Shown here: in pieces, positions 36,147 through 45,806 of the stretch | Numbering within the stretch: position 1 is the stretch's first letter | How the letters are laid out: each line of letters starts with the position of its first letter | DNA from: Spirosoma sp. 48-14 | GTDB taxonomy: Bacteria; Bacteroidota; Bacteroidia; Cytophagales; Spirosomataceae | Reading direction: 5' to 3' | Assembly: GCF_001898575.1 (NCBI RefSeq) | Contig: NZ_MKUD01000031.1 | Location: forward strand, 1,035-65,034 | Length of the DNA stretch: 64,000 bases | Notes under the pieces: model-generated | What the model saw: the letters and a program-made list of their open reading frames with translations, nothing else | Database searches by the model: none | What the model was told of the DNA's origin: nothing | Made by a program: the position numbers and the translations under genes

Positions 36147-39100
36147 ATGAAGCCTCTTTTACTGTCTTCAACGTCACTAACCGGCTCATTGCGACGCCTG
36201 CTGGTGACGTTTTTAGTTAGTGCGGTGCCAATCCTGTCGGTTTGGGCGCAAACCGTATCAGGGCGAGTGACCTCGGCCGACGATAATCAACCCTTACCGG
36301 GTGTATCCATTGTGGTTAAAGGCTCCACCACAGGTACTACGTCCCGCGCCGATGGAACCTATTCACTAAACGTACCAGCCAACGGTACGCTGACGTTTTC
36401 TTTCATTGGCTATCAAACTCAGGAGTTTGCCGTTGGTAACCGGACCACAATCGATGTGGCCATGGCCGTAGGTACGGCTACCCTGAGTGAAATAGTCGTG
36501 ACGGCGCTGGGTATCAAGAAAGATATTCGCCAGACCGGGGTGGCCATTCAGTCGGTCGATGGCGCGCAACTGCTCAAAGCGCGTGAGCCGAACCCGATTA
36601 ACTCGCTCACAGGAAAAGTAGCCGGTTTAACCATCGGTGCTTCGTCGGAACTGTTGGGCCGCCCGAACATTTCGTTGCGGGGTAACTCCGATGTGCTGTT
36701 TGTGGTCGATGGTATCCCGATCACGTCTGATACCTGGAACATCAGTGCCGACGATATCGATACCTACACGGTGCTGAAAGGCGCATCGGCCTCCGCCCTG
36801 TATGGTTTCCGGGGTAAGAACGGGGCCATCCTGATTACGACCAAACGCGGTACAAAAGATAAGCGTGGTTTTTCGGTGGAAGTGAACACGAGCCAGATGT
36901 TCGATCAGGGATTCATTGCCATTCCGAAAGTACAGGATGAGTACGGCCCTGGTGATCACGGGGTTTATGCCTTCGGCGATGGCAAAGGAAACGGCCTGAA
37001 CGACGGCGACTACGACATTTGGGGACCAGCTCTGAACGGTCAGCTGATTCCGCAATATGATAGTCCGGTAGTACCTGGTCAGACATTCACGACCAAGTTT
37101 CCAAATGGAGCTACGTTTACCAGCGACCGGCAGCCTACGCCATTTACTCCTCGCGGAAAAGACAACCTCCGTCGGTTCATCCAGACGGGTATCCTGTCGA
37201 ACAATAACGTAGCGGTAGCCGCAACGGGCGAGAAATACGATATGCGCTTTTCGCTGTCGTATAACTACCAGCGTGGTCTGGTACCCAACACCAAACTGAA
37301 TGTGGCTAACTTTAACATTACAGGGGGCTATAACTTTTCGCCGAAGCTGCGTTTTGAAACCAGTCTGAACTACAATCGGCAGTTTACGCCCAACTTCCCC
37401 GACGTAAATTACGGGCCGAACTCGCTGATTTATAATATTATTGCCTGGGGTGGTGCCGACTGGAATATCGACGATATGAAGCAGATCTGGCAGCCGGGTA
37501 AAGAGGGTACACAGCAGATTTATGCCGAGTATCAACGCTACAATAACCCCTGGTTCCTGGCCAAATACTGGTTACGCGGTCACTACAACAACAACGTATA
37601 TGGTTATGCGTCATTGCGGTATCAGCTTGCCGATGGGCTGCAACTGACAGCTAAAACGCAGTTGACGACTTACAACCTGCTTCGCACCGAAAAATTCCCT
37701 TATTCGGCCACTACCTACGGCCGGGAAGAAGCGCGGGGCGATTACCGTGAAGACCGTCGGGCCCTGTTCGATAACATCAACCAGGTTCTGTTGCAGTACA
37801 ACAAAAAAGTGACGCCCGATCTGACCATCAATGCTCTGGCGGGTGGCGAAGCGCGGGTGTTCAATTACAATTCCGATTTTGCCAGCACCAACTACCTGAA
37901 CGTTCCGGGCGTATACAACTTTGCCAACTCGTCGAATGCACTGATTGCCAATAATTTTCAGGCCGATATGCGGGTATTGTCTGCTTATTATTCCGCCGAC
38001 TTTACCTTCCGCGATTACGTGACGCTGACCACAACAGGCCGCGTGGACAAACTGTCGACCCTCCCCAAAGGCAACAATGCATACTTCTATCCATCGGTAG
38101 CGCTGAGTACGGTTCTGTCGGATTATATCAATCTGCCGACGAACCTGGGCATCTCATTCCTGAAACTACGGGCGTCGTATGCGAATGTTAAAGACGGTCT
38201 GACCCAGTCGACGATTGGTACGACACCAGGCGCTTCGTATCCGCTGGGCTATGGGGTTGACTACAGCTCGTCGTACGGTGGGCCAACCTACCAGAACTCG
38301 GCGGTATATTCGCTGCCTTTGGTGTACAATAACAAACCGGCAGCGTATTACACCAATACGCTCAACAACCCGAACCTGAAGCCGAACTCCACATCGCAAA
38401 CGGAGGTAGGTCTGGACATTCGCTTCCTGAACAACCGCTTGGCGCTGGATGCGGCTTACTTCATCAGCAACGACGGGCCACGTATCTTCACGCTACCCTC
38501 CTCGGAATCAACGGGATACACGGGCCGACTGGTAAACGGGATCATGACCCAGAAAAAAGGCGGAGAAATCTCGCTGACGGGCCAGGCGATTCGTTCGCCT
38601 AAAGGCTTCAACTGGGACGTGGTTGCCAACTACTCGACCTATACCGAGCGGCTGAAAGAAGTGTATCCCGAAGGTGGTATCAATACCCTGGCTTCCAACT
38701 ATTTTGTGGGGAGCAGCAGCAGTTCACGCTTTATCAACATTGGCGACCGGACCGACGGGTTCTATGCAGGTTCGTTCATCCGTACGCCCGATGGGCAGTT
38801 GATCAACGATGCGGGTGGACGGCCGATTGTGAATCCGGTGGCTCAGTTCCTGGGGTATGTGAATCCGAAGTTTGTATGGGGACTTAATAACCGCTTCAGC
38901 TACAAAAACATCAACTTTAGCTTCCAGTTCGATGGGCGAGTAGGGGGGATCATTGGCGATTATGTCCGGCAGAAAACTTTCCAGGGCGGTCGTAACATCG
39001 AAACCATTCAGGGGGCCTATGGCGAAGCGCGCAAGAATGATGTACAGGCTGTCAAATCGTATGTGGGTGAAGGCGTTGTACTGACGAGTGGCTCAATTAA

Positions 39101-39452
39101 CTACGACGTAAACGGGAATATCCTGAATTACGGCGAATTGAAATACGCACCCAACACGACCAAAACGTATGCACAGGACTACATCGCCCGAGTATATGGG
39201 CAGGCAGAGTCTTTCCTGATGGATCGGAGCTATGCCAAACTACGTGAGGTAATCATTGGTTACACGCTGCCACAGACCGCCCTGCGTCGGCTGGGGGTAA
39301 AACAGGCCAGTGTGTCGGTGGTTGGTCGTAACCTGCTGTATTTCGCTAAATACAAAGACATTGACCTCGACCAGTATCTGACAGGTGGCGTTTCGGGCCT
39401 TCAAACCCCAACCACCCGGCGGTATGGTATCAATCTAAATCTGGTGTTTTAA
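36147..39452 (+). CDS. SusC/RagA-type TonB-dependent outer-membrane transporter
   Basis: 1,101 residues. Signal peptide (LLVTFLVSAVPILSVWAQ), carboxypeptidase-like N-terminal domain (VSGRVTSADDNQPLPGVS, ~35-115), plug domain with NISLRGNSDVLFVVDG and SALYGFRGKNGAILITTKRG, then a ~850-residue beta barrel ending in the aromatic-rich RRYGINLNLVF. It would import a bulky solute across the outer membrane, capped by the SusD-like lipoprotein encoded next. Most SusCD pairs handle glycans; here all neighbours deal with phosphonates or phosphoesters, so the cargo is probably a phosphonate-bearing molecule. That is inference. Confidence 0.95.
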   Translation: MKPLLLSSTSLTGSLRRLLVTFLVSAVPILSVWAQTVSGRVTSADDNQPLPGVSIVVKGSTTGTTSRADGTYSLNVPANGTLTFSFIGYQTQEFAVGNRTTIDVAMAVGTATLSEIVVTALGIKKDIRQTGVAIQSVDGAQLLKAREPNPINSLTGKVAGLTIGASSELLGRPNISLRGNSDVLFVVDGIPITSDTWNISADDIDTYTVLKGASASALYGFRGKNGAILITTKRGTKDKRGFSVEVNTSQMFDQGFIAIPKVQDEYGPGDHGVYAFGDGKGNGLNDGDYDIWGPALNGQLIPQYDSPVVPGQTFTTKFPNGATFTSDRQPTPFTPRGKDNLRRFIQTGILSNNNVAVAATGEKYDMRFSLSYNYQRGLVPNTKLNVANFNITGGYNFSPKLRFETSLNYNRQFTPNFPDVNYGPNSLIYNIIAWGGADWNIDDMKQIWQPGKEGTQQIYAEYQRYNNPWFLAKYWLRGHYNNNVYGYASLRYQLADGLQLTAKTQLTTYNLLRTEKFPYSATTYGREEARGDYREDRRALFDNINQVLLQYNKKVTPDLTINALAGGEARVFNYNSDFASTNYLNVPGVYNFANSSNALIANNFQADMRVLSAYYSADFTFRDYVTLTTTGRVDKLSTLPKGNNAYFYPSVALSTVLSDYINLPTNLGISFLKLRASYANVKDGLTQSTIGTTPGASYPLGYGVDYSSSYGGPTYQNSAVYSLPLVYNNKPAAYYTNTLNNPNLKPNSTSQTEVGLDIRFLNNRLALDAAYFISNDGPRIFTLPSSESTGYTGRLVNGIMTQKKGGEISLTGQAIRSPKGFNWDVVANYSTYTERLKEVYPEGGINTLASNYFVGSSSSSRFINIGDRTDGFYAGSFIRTPDGQLINDAGGRPIVNPVAQFLGYVNPKFVWGLNNRFSYKNINFSFQFDGRVGGIIGDYVRQKTFQGGRNIETIQGAYGEARKNDVQAVKSYVGEGVVLTSGSINYDVNGNILNYGELKYAPNTTKTYAQDYIARVYGQAESFLMDRSYAKLREVIIGYTLPQTALRRLGVKQASVSVVGRNLLYFAKYKDIDLDQYLTGGVSGLQTPTTRRYGINLNLVF

Positions 39453-39455
39453 CAT

Positions 39456-39492
39456 TCGGTTTACCCCTAAATCCCCTTTAGGGGTAAACCGA
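39456..39492 (+). promoter_or_regulatory. Hairpin between susC-like and susD-like genes
   Basis: TCGGTTTACCCCTAAA pairs with TTTAGGGGTAAACCGA (16 bp, 5-nt loop) in the 57-bp gap. There is no T-run, so it is more likely an RNA-stability or attenuation element than a full terminator. Confidence 0.6.
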
Positions 39493-39509
39493 TTATCGAC
39501 TTTACAATC

Positions 39510-41081
39510 ATGAAACTTCATAAACACATACTCCTTTCGGTTTTGGCGCTGGGCCTGATGCTGACCAGTTGCGAGAAACCGTTCGATCAACTCGAACAGG
39601 ACCCTAACCGGCCCACGAGCGCACCCGCATCGCTGGTATTCAATGGCGTACTGAACGATATGTACAGCATTGCGGGTGGTGGTGCCTGGAACGACTCCCA
39701 GCGCTATAACCAGTTCTACGCCAGTAACTACAACTACTACGCCACCAACGAATACTCCTGGACATCGACCGGGCTGTATTATACGACGCTGAAAAATGTG
39801 GTAAAAATGGAGCAGGAGGCTAAAAAAGCGGGCCTTCCCGATGTGAATGCCTATTCGGCTCTTGGTAAATTTTTCCGGGCTTATTTTTTCGAGCAGATGA
39901 CCAAGCGCCTGGGCGATATTCCTATGACACAGGCACTACAGGGACTCGACAATCAAACGCCGAAGTATGATTCGCAGAAGGACGTGTATGTGCAGATTCT
40001 GAAATGGCTCGACGATGCCAATAGCGATCTGACTTCGTTGATTGCCAAAAACGACAATAATCTGTCGGGCGACATTTACCTGAACAACAGCCTGGCCAAG
40101 TGGCAAAAAGTGGTAAATAGTTATAAGTTGCGGGTGCTGGTTAGCCTGTCGAAAAAAGAATCAGATACGGATCTGAACGTTAAAGCGCGATTTGCCGATG
40201 TGGTGAATAACCCCACCAAGTATCCGTTGATGGCATCGATGGACGATAACCTGCAATACATTTACAACAACCAGTACAACAAGTATAATCGGAACCCCGA
40301 TAACTTTGGTCAGAATGCCACGCGCGAAAATATGGCCGCTACCTATCTGGGTACCCTGACCTCGTTGAAAGATCCACGCACGTTTGTGGTCGCTGAACCG
40401 GCTACGGCCAAAATTGCAGCGGGTCTTAAACCTACCGACTTTGCTGCGTTTGTCGGCGCATCGTCGGGCGAAGATCTGGCGATCATGTCATCGAACGCCA
40501 ATCAGGGGCTTTATTCGTTCCAGAACCGAAAGCACTACTATAGCACCTATACGGCTGAACCTTATATCCTTGTTGGTTATCCTGAACTACAGTTTTCCCT
40601 GGCCGAAGGGATCAATCGGGGCTGGGCGGCTGGCAATGCCGAAGACTACTACAAAAACGGCATTCTGGCATCGTGGGGATTTTATGGGCTGAAAGATGGA
40701 GCCAATACGGTGTATTTCTCGGCCGATGGTGGGTATAAAGTATTCAATACCTATACGGTCAGTGTAAGCTTTGCCGATTACTACGCGCAGTCGGCGGTGA
40801 AGTATGCGGGCAATTCGGCTGATGGATTGAAGCAGATTCTGACGCAGAAATACCTGGCCTTTGCTCAGCAGTCGGGTCTGGAAGCGTTTTATAATCAGCG
40901 TCGGACGGGCGTACCAACCTTTTTGGTTGGTCCCGGAACGGGCAACAGTCAGCGAATTCCGCTCCGCTGGCAGTATCCAGCTACAGAACGGTCGTATAAT
41001 GCCGCCAATAACACATCGGCTGTTCAGAGCCAGTACGGCGGTAACGACGACATCAATGCCGCTATGTGGAGTTTGAAATAA
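39510..41081 (+). CDS. SusD/RagB-like outer-membrane lipoprotein
   Basis: 523 residues. The lipoprotein signal ends in LMLTSC, so it is anchored by a lipidated Cys. The body has the helical TPR-like fold of the SusD-like_2 group: DQLEQDPNRPTSAPASLVFNGVLNDMY near the start, LGKFFRAYFFEQMTKRLGDIPM at ~115-140 and LVGYPELQFSLAEGINRGW at ~355. It acts as the surface lid and first binding site for the SusC-type channel encoded just upstream. The ligand is unknown; the setting points to phosphonates or organophosphates. Confidence 0.93.
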   Translation: MKLHKHILLSVLALGLMLTSCEKPFDQLEQDPNRPTSAPASLVFNGVLNDMYSIAGGGAWNDSQRYNQFYASNYNYYATNEYSWTSTGLYYTTLKNVVKMEQEAKKAGLPDVNAYSALGKFFRAYFFEQMTKRLGDIPMTQALQGLDNQTPKYDSQKDVYVQILKWLDDANSDLTSLIAKNDNNLSGDIYLNNSLAKWQKVVNSYKLRVLVSLSKKESDTDLNVKARFADVVNNPTKYPLMASMDDNLQYIYNNQYNKYNRNPDNFGQNATRENMAATYLGTLTSLKDPRTFVVAEPATAKIAAGLKPTDFAAFVGASSGEDLAIMSSNANQGLYSFQNRKHYYSTYTAEPYILVGYPELQFSLAEGINRGWAAGNAEDYYKNGILASWGFYGLKDGANTVYFSADGGYKVFNTYTVSVSFADYYAQSAVKYAGNSADGLKQILTQKYLAFAQQSGLEAFYNQRRTGVPTFLVGPGTGNSQRIPLRWQYPATERSYNAANNTSAVQSQYGGNDDINAAMWSLK

Positions 41082-41086
41082 ACTCA

Positions 41087-41126
41087 TTGGGAATGCCTGG
41101 ATAACTGATTGTCTGGGCATTCCCAA
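41087..41126 (+). terminator. Hairpin after the SusCD pair
   Basis: TTGGGAATGCC pairs with GGCATTCCCAA (11 bp, 18-nt loop), 5 bases after the stop. Confidence 0.6.
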
Positions 41127-41179
41127 CGATTGAACATTCAATAGCCAACCATCAATCGTCTGTTTGGACCAATTATTAA

Positions 41180-41209
41180 AACCGTTCCTGGCTTTTACCG
41201 GGAACGGTT
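41180..41209 (+). terminator. Second hairpin in the same gap
   Basis: AACCGTTCC pairs with GGAACGGTT around a 12-nt loop. Together with the hairpin at 41087 it separates SusCD from the phosphatase genes. Confidence 0.45.
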
Positions 41210-41300
41210 ATTGGGCGTTTAAGGGGATTCCTTTATTTTTAACGCATTCCTGCTTGAAGACGCCCCAACTGATCTATTTTCGTCCATCCGCTTTTACCCT

Positions 41301-42221
41301 ATGAACCGTCGAACCCTTCTCAAATCGGCCAGCTTACTACCGTTTGTACCTGATTTAACACCTGAATCGTCGTCACAGAATCTGGCCCGCAAGCGTAGTG
41401 TTCGATTCGCCTACGTGGGCGATACGCACATTACACCCGAAACGACGCCCATGAAAGGGGTGGCGAGCTGTTTTCATCATGTACAAAATCAGGCCGATAA
41501 GCCCGCGTTCGTTTTGCACGGGGGCGACGTAATCATGGATGCGCTGAAGCTGGGTCGGGCTGAGGTGCAGAAACAGTGGGATGCCTGGCATACGGTCGTC
41601 AAAGCGGAGAACTCGCTGCCCATCGAATACTGCATCGGCAACCACGACGTATGGGGATATGACGAGGCTAAAAATGACCCGATGTATGGTAAAAAATGGG
41701 CCGTCGATCTGATGCGTATTGGCGACCGATACCGTAGCTTTGATCGGAACGGCTGGCATTTTATCATCCTCGACAGTGTTCAGCTGACGCCTGAAAACAA
41801 ATGGTATACAGGTTTTATTGACCCACAGCAGCTGGAATGGCTGAAGAACGATCTGGCAAAAACGAATCCGAAAACGCCCGTGCTGATTCTGTCGCACATT
41901 CCTATTTTCAGCCCTACGGCCTTTTTCAGTGAAGCGAACGTAAAGAATGGCAACTGGGCTATTTCGGGAGGGCTTGTGTTGAGCAATACGCCCGATTTGC
42001 TGAAACTATTTTATCAGTACCCAAACATCAAAGCGGCCTTGAGTGGGCACATGCACCTGCTCGACCGGGTCGATTACAACGGTGTGTCGTACTTCTGCAA
42101 TGGGGCTGTGTCGGGAAACTGGTGGAAAAGCGATACCTATCAGCAAACGAAAGCGGGGTACGCCCTTTTTGACCTGTTCGACGACGGAAGCATTGAACGA
42201 ACTTACCTTCAGTACACATAA
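41301..42221 (+). CDS. Calcineurin-like metallophosphoesterase with Tat-like signal
   Basis: 306 residues. The N-terminus (MNRRTLLKSASLLPF) looks like a twin-arginine or short Sec signal. Metal-binding motifs in order: GDTHIT (~37), GGDVIMD (~73), GNHDVWG (~113), HIPIF (~200) and GHMHLLD (~250), which complete the two-metal site of this superfamily. It probably removes phosphate from an ester in the periplasm. It begins a tight three-gene unit with gaps of 3 and 2 bp to the HD oxygenase and the phosphoesterase fusion. The substrate cannot be named. Confidence 0.92.
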   Translation: MNRRTLLKSASLLPFVPDLTPESSSQNLARKRSVRFAYVGDTHITPETTPMKGVASCFHHVQNQADKPAFVLHGGDVIMDALKLGRAEVQKQWDAWHTVVKAENSLPIEYCIGNHDVWGYDEAKNDPMYGKKWAVDLMRIGDRYRSFDRNGWHFIILDSVQLTPENKWYTGFIDPQQLEWLKNDLAKTNPKTPVLILSHIPIFSPTAFFSEANVKNGNWAISGGLVLSNTPDLLKLFYQYPNIKAALSGHMHLLDRVDYNGVSYFCNGAVSGNWWKSDTYQQTKAGYALFDLFDDGSIERTYLQYT

Positions 42222-42224
42222 TCT

Positions 42225-42773
42225 ATGCAAGTCATCGCTGATCTTTTTGCCCAGGGCGGGCAGGACGCTTATTACGGAGAGCCTGTAACCCAGATCGAAC
42301 ACGCATTGCAATGTGCCTATCTGGCCGAAAAGGCAGGGGCCGATGAAGAAACCATTGTAGCTGCTTTTCTGCACGATATTGGCCATCTGCTCCCACCCGA
42401 CTTAGCCAATGGCTACATGGATGGATATGGTACGGTCGATCACGAACGGCTCGGTGCCGACTACCTGCGGGAACTTGGTTTTTCGGAGAAAGTGGCACAA
42501 CTAATTGAGCACCACGTGAATGCTAAGCGGTATCTGGTCTATAAAAATGCGGCTTACTTTGATCGGCTGTCGGAAGCCAGTCTGAAAACGCTGGAGTTTC
42601 AGGGCGGTCCTATGAACGTAGGCGAAGCGCTGGCCTTTGAAACCAATCCCTATTTTCGGGAAATTCTACAGGTACGTGGCTGGGACGAACAGGCGAAAAT
42701 ACCCGGTTTGCCTACGCCGGATATGGCCTATTATCTGGCAATGGCCCAACGTGTAGAGAATTCTGCCAATTAA
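42225..42773 (+). CDS. PhnZ-like HD-domain phosphonate oxygenase (TIGR03276 type)
   Basis: 182 residues. All six likely iron ligands are present with PhnZ spacing: H26, H50-D51, H73, H97 and D154. Y16 and E19 match the Tyr/Glu substrate pair of PhnZ and lie the same distance (10) before the first His. PhnZ is a di-iron oxygenase that turns (R)-2-amino-1-hydroxyethylphosphonate into glycine and phosphate. Its usual partner, the 2-oxoglutarate dioxygenase PhnY that makes this substrate, is not in the window. Either the hydroxylase lies elsewhere, or the cell takes up the hydroxylated compound directly. Confidence 0.9.
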   Translation: MQVIADLFAQGGQDAYYGEPVTQIEHALQCAYLAEKAGADEETIVAAFLHDIGHLLPPDLANGYMDGYGTVDHERLGADYLRELGFSEKVAQLIEHHVNAKRYLVYKNAAYFDRLSEASLKTLEFQGGPMNVGEALAFETNPYFREILQVRGWDEQAKIPGLPTPDMAYYLAMAQRVENSAN

Positions 42774-42775
42774 CT

Positions 42776-45571
42776 ATGAGAGCAAGTCTCCTTTCTATCC
42801 TGTTTTTTGCTTCGCTGCCTGCGTTCGCCCAGCGTACCTATACGACCTTGCAGGTGCCAGGGCGAGCGGAGTTCTGCAAAATTGATACGGCTGGCCGATC
42901 TGTCCTGCCAAGCGGACGCTATGTGACGCCCGCAGGCCAAACCATTCGCATCACAAACGATCCGTTTGGGCTGGCTATATCGCCCAATGGGCAGCGTGCG
43001 GTTTCGCTGCACGACGGAGTGTTGACCGTTCTGCAGTTATCACGAGCCGGGACCTCACAGCCTGAGTCGGTTACGGCTCTCCGCGTTCCCGATTATGCCG
43101 GTAAAATTCCTGAAGCGTTAAAAGCAGGCTCATTTCTTGGCGTTGCCTTTGCTGCCGACAGCAAAACGGCTTACCTGAGCAACGGCGATAAAGGCCGGGT
43201 TTTGATCTTCGACACCGATCAACTCCGAACTATCGACAGCATTAATCTGGATGGCAATGGCTATACCGATAGTTTTACATCGGACCTGCTCCTGAATGGC
43301 AATGAATTGCTTGCGCTTGATCGCGCCAATTTCCGGTTGGTGCGGATTGATCTGGCAACTAAACGAATCACCGCTTCGATTCCGACCGGACGGCAACCCT
43401 TCGGCCTGGCCATTAGCCCGGATCGGCAGCTGGCGTTCGTAGCGAACGTAGGGCTATATGCCTATCCCAAAGTACCTGGCGTAACGAAAGAGAATCAGGA
43501 AACAACGGCTCTAAAGTTTCCGCCGTATGCGGCTCATACCAAAGAGTCGGAGGAGGGCGTAGAAGCAGAAGGCCGCCGGATACCGGGCCTGGGAAGCCCC
43601 CTGGCCGATGAAGCCATGAGTGTCTGGACGGTTAGTTTGCGGACCAACAAGGTCGTGCGTAAAATCAAGACCGGCGTTCAGATTGGCGAAATGATCGAGG
43701 AGGCCGAAGTGGTTGGTGGAGCTTCGCCAAACTCGGTGGTGGTCGGAAGTCGATTCGCGTACGTTTCCAATGCCACCAACGACAATATTTCCATTATCGA
43801 CTATAAACCCGGTGGACGGTCAGTTCCCAAACTGGCCGGAACCATTGCCCTGAAAATTGACCCGAAACTGGATCGGTATCGCGGGCTGATGCCATTTGGT
43901 ATGGCGCTGACCAAAGACGAAAAAACGCTGTACGTGGCGCTGCTGGCTTTCAATGCCGTCGCTGTTGTCGATGTGCCAACCCGCACCGTTCGCGGACTAA
44001 TCCCGACAGGCTGGGGCCCTACGCGGGTAGCACTGTCGCCGGATGAAAAAATGCTGTATGCGATCTCGGCAAGAGGATATGGGGCCGGTCCAAACGGAGG
44101 GGCCAGTTTCGTGAAGCCGCCACAGGGAACCTACATTGGCGATATTCAACTCGGTACATTTCAGGCCATTCCCGTGCCGGAGAAAACCCAACTGACCACC
44201 TACACAAAGCAGGTTCTGGAAAATACCTATCAGGCCGTTACCATTACCGACGATGGCCGCAATCCCTTACCCGCTTTGCCCAATATACGGCCGACCCCAG
44301 CCAGTAAGTCGCCCATCAAATACATTGTCTACATCACGAAAGAAAATCGTACCTACGACGAGGTGTTAGGCCAACTACGAACGGGCAATGGGGATTCAAC
44401 GCTGGCCCGATTTGGGCAGGGGGTAACCATCAAAACCCGAGTGTCGACCAGTCGTGGCAATAGCGGTCGAACAACCGATACTGCCCTCGATAGCGTTCGG
44501 ATCACGGCCGCCGATGTGATGCCCAATCACCTGGGAGTAGCACGTCAGTTTGCATTTTCGGATAATTTTTACTGCGATTCGGATGCCAGTATTCACGGAC
44601 ATCACTGGATGATGGGCACGATTCCGAATGAGTGGGTGGAGGCCAATGCGGCCTCGAAAGGGCGATTCGATGCCGATTCAAAAGCGCCGGGTCGGCGTTT
44701 CCCCAAAACATCAGGTGCTATTGACCCGGAAGATTACAACGAAATCGGTGGACTCTGGGAAGCGCTTGAACGCAACAAAATCCCGTTCTACAATTTTGGG
44801 GAAGCGAATGAATATGCCGGATCAGTCGAAGAGTGGACAACTACCCAGTTTGGCGCGGCTCAGCCGGTGGTGTTCCCCATGCCGAAAGCCGTGTATCCGC
44901 ATACCTCCCGCGATTATGCCGGGTATAATACCAACGTGCCTGACCAGTATCGGATGGAGCAGTTCGAGCGGGAGTTTACGGCTAAGTGGTTAGGCAAGAG
45001 CAAGCAAACCATGCCGCAACTCGTAACGATGCAGATACCGAACGATCACGGTGCTGGTCCGCGACCTGATTTTGGTTATCCCTATCTGCACTCATACATG
45101 GCCGATAACGATCTGGCAGTGGGTCGGGTACTGCATTTTCTGTCGCGCACGAAATACTGGAAAAACATGCTCGTCATCATTACGGAAGATGACCCACAGG
45201 GCGGTGTTGACCACGTAGATGCGCACCGATCGCTATTAATGATGGCGGGGCCGTATGTAAAGCGTGGATATGTATCGCACACCCATGCCAATTTCGGCTC
45301 GATCCTGAAGGTGATGTATAACATCTTGGGCGTTCCGTATGTGAACCAGTACGACCAGACGGCTTCGCTCCTGCAGGATTTTTTTACCGACAAACCTGAT
45401 TTTCACCCTTACGACGCGGTACTGCCCGATGCTCGCGTTTTCGACCCACAGGCAGCAATGAAACCCTACAAAAAACCGTTCGACTGGCGCAAAATCCAGA
45501 AAGGCCCCGAAATGGACGACCGGGCCGATCAGCGTGCCGAACATTACCGCCAACAGAACGGCGATTATTGA
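42776..45571 (+). CDS. YncE-like beta-propeller fused to a phosphoesterase domain
   Basis: 931 residues with a signal peptide (SLLSILFFASLPAFAQ). Residues ~25-480 form a seven-bladed propeller of the YncE/YVTN type (SNGDKGRVLIFDTDQ, GRQPFGLAISPDRQLAFVANV, VDVPTRTVRGLIPTGWGPT). The C-terminal ~420 residues are a phosphoesterase of the PF04185 type (related to phospholipase C and acid phosphatases): IVYITKENRTYDEVLGQL, DNFYCDSDASIHGH, PNDHGAG and ITEDDPQGGVDHVDAHR. It is secreted and probably hydrolyses a phospho- or phosphonoester; the propeller may hold the substrate. It starts 2 bp after the HD oxygenase, so the two are co-expressed. Confidence 0.92.
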   Translation: MRASLLSILFFASLPAFAQRTYTTLQVPGRAEFCKIDTAGRSVLPSGRYVTPAGQTIRITNDPFGLAISPNGQRAVSLHDGVLTVLQLSRAGTSQPESVTALRVPDYAGKIPEALKAGSFLGVAFAADSKTAYLSNGDKGRVLIFDTDQLRTIDSINLDGNGYTDSFTSDLLLNGNELLALDRANFRLVRIDLATKRITASIPTGRQPFGLAISPDRQLAFVANVGLYAYPKVPGVTKENQETTALKFPPYAAHTKESEEGVEAEGRRIPGLGSPLADEAMSVWTVSLRTNKVVRKIKTGVQIGEMIEEAEVVGGASPNSVVVGSRFAYVSNATNDNISIIDYKPGGRSVPKLAGTIALKIDPKLDRYRGLMPFGMALTKDEKTLYVALLAFNAVAVVDVPTRTVRGLIPTGWGPTRVALSPDEKMLYAISARGYGAGPNGGASFVKPPQGTYIGDIQLGTFQAIPVPEKTQLTTYTKQVLENTYQAVTITDDGRNPLPALPNIRPTPASKSPIKYIVYITKENRTYDEVLGQLRTGNGDSTLARFGQGVTIKTRVSTSRGNSGRTTDTALDSVRITAADVMPNHLGVARQFAFSDNFYCDSDASIHGHHWMMGTIPNEWVEANAASKGRFDADSKAPGRRFPKTSGAIDPEDYNEIGGLWEALERNKIPFYNFGEANEYAGSVEEWTTTQFGAAQPVVFPMPKAVYPHTSRDYAGYNTNVPDQYRMEQFEREFTAKWLGKSKQTMPQLVTMQIPNDHGAGPRPDFGYPYLHSYMADNDLAVGRVLHFLSRTKYWKNMLVIITEDDPQGGVDHVDAHRSLLMMAGPYVKRGYVSHTHANFGSILKVMYNILGVPYVNQYDQTASLLQDFFTDKPDFHPYDAVLPDARVFDPQAAMKPYKKPFDWRKIQKGPEMDDRADQRAEHYRQQNGDY

Positions 45572-45673
45572 TCGGAAATGAGGTGTTACAATCGAGAATG
45601 AGCGGGTTGTAACGAGACTTTTAGGCTTCGTTCAATGGATTCTCAAGCAACAAGCCAATTTGGAATTAGCCTT

Positions 45674-45754
45674 TTTGTATGACCCCGTCGGGGTCAAATG
45701 TCTATAGGAGATCGGTTAAGCTATAAACATTTGACCCCGATGGGGTCACACAAA
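45674..45754. repeat. REP/BIME-like palindromic element
   Basis: Two 28-bp arms (TTTGTATGACCCCGTCGGGG and on) are inverted with two mismatches, and each arm itself holds a small palindrome, GACCCCGTCGGGGTC or GACCCCGATGGGGTC. This layout is that of bacterial REP pairs. Confidence 0.65.
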
Positions 45755-45806
45755 ATGATCGTATCAAACATAGTTACTCTAAGTTGCTTATCTTGCGTTA
45801 AAGTAG

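Noticed and set aside
36627-37535. 302-aa minus-strand ORF inside the SusC gene
   Set aside because: Exact antisense of a clear barrel protein with no motif of its own; a shadow.
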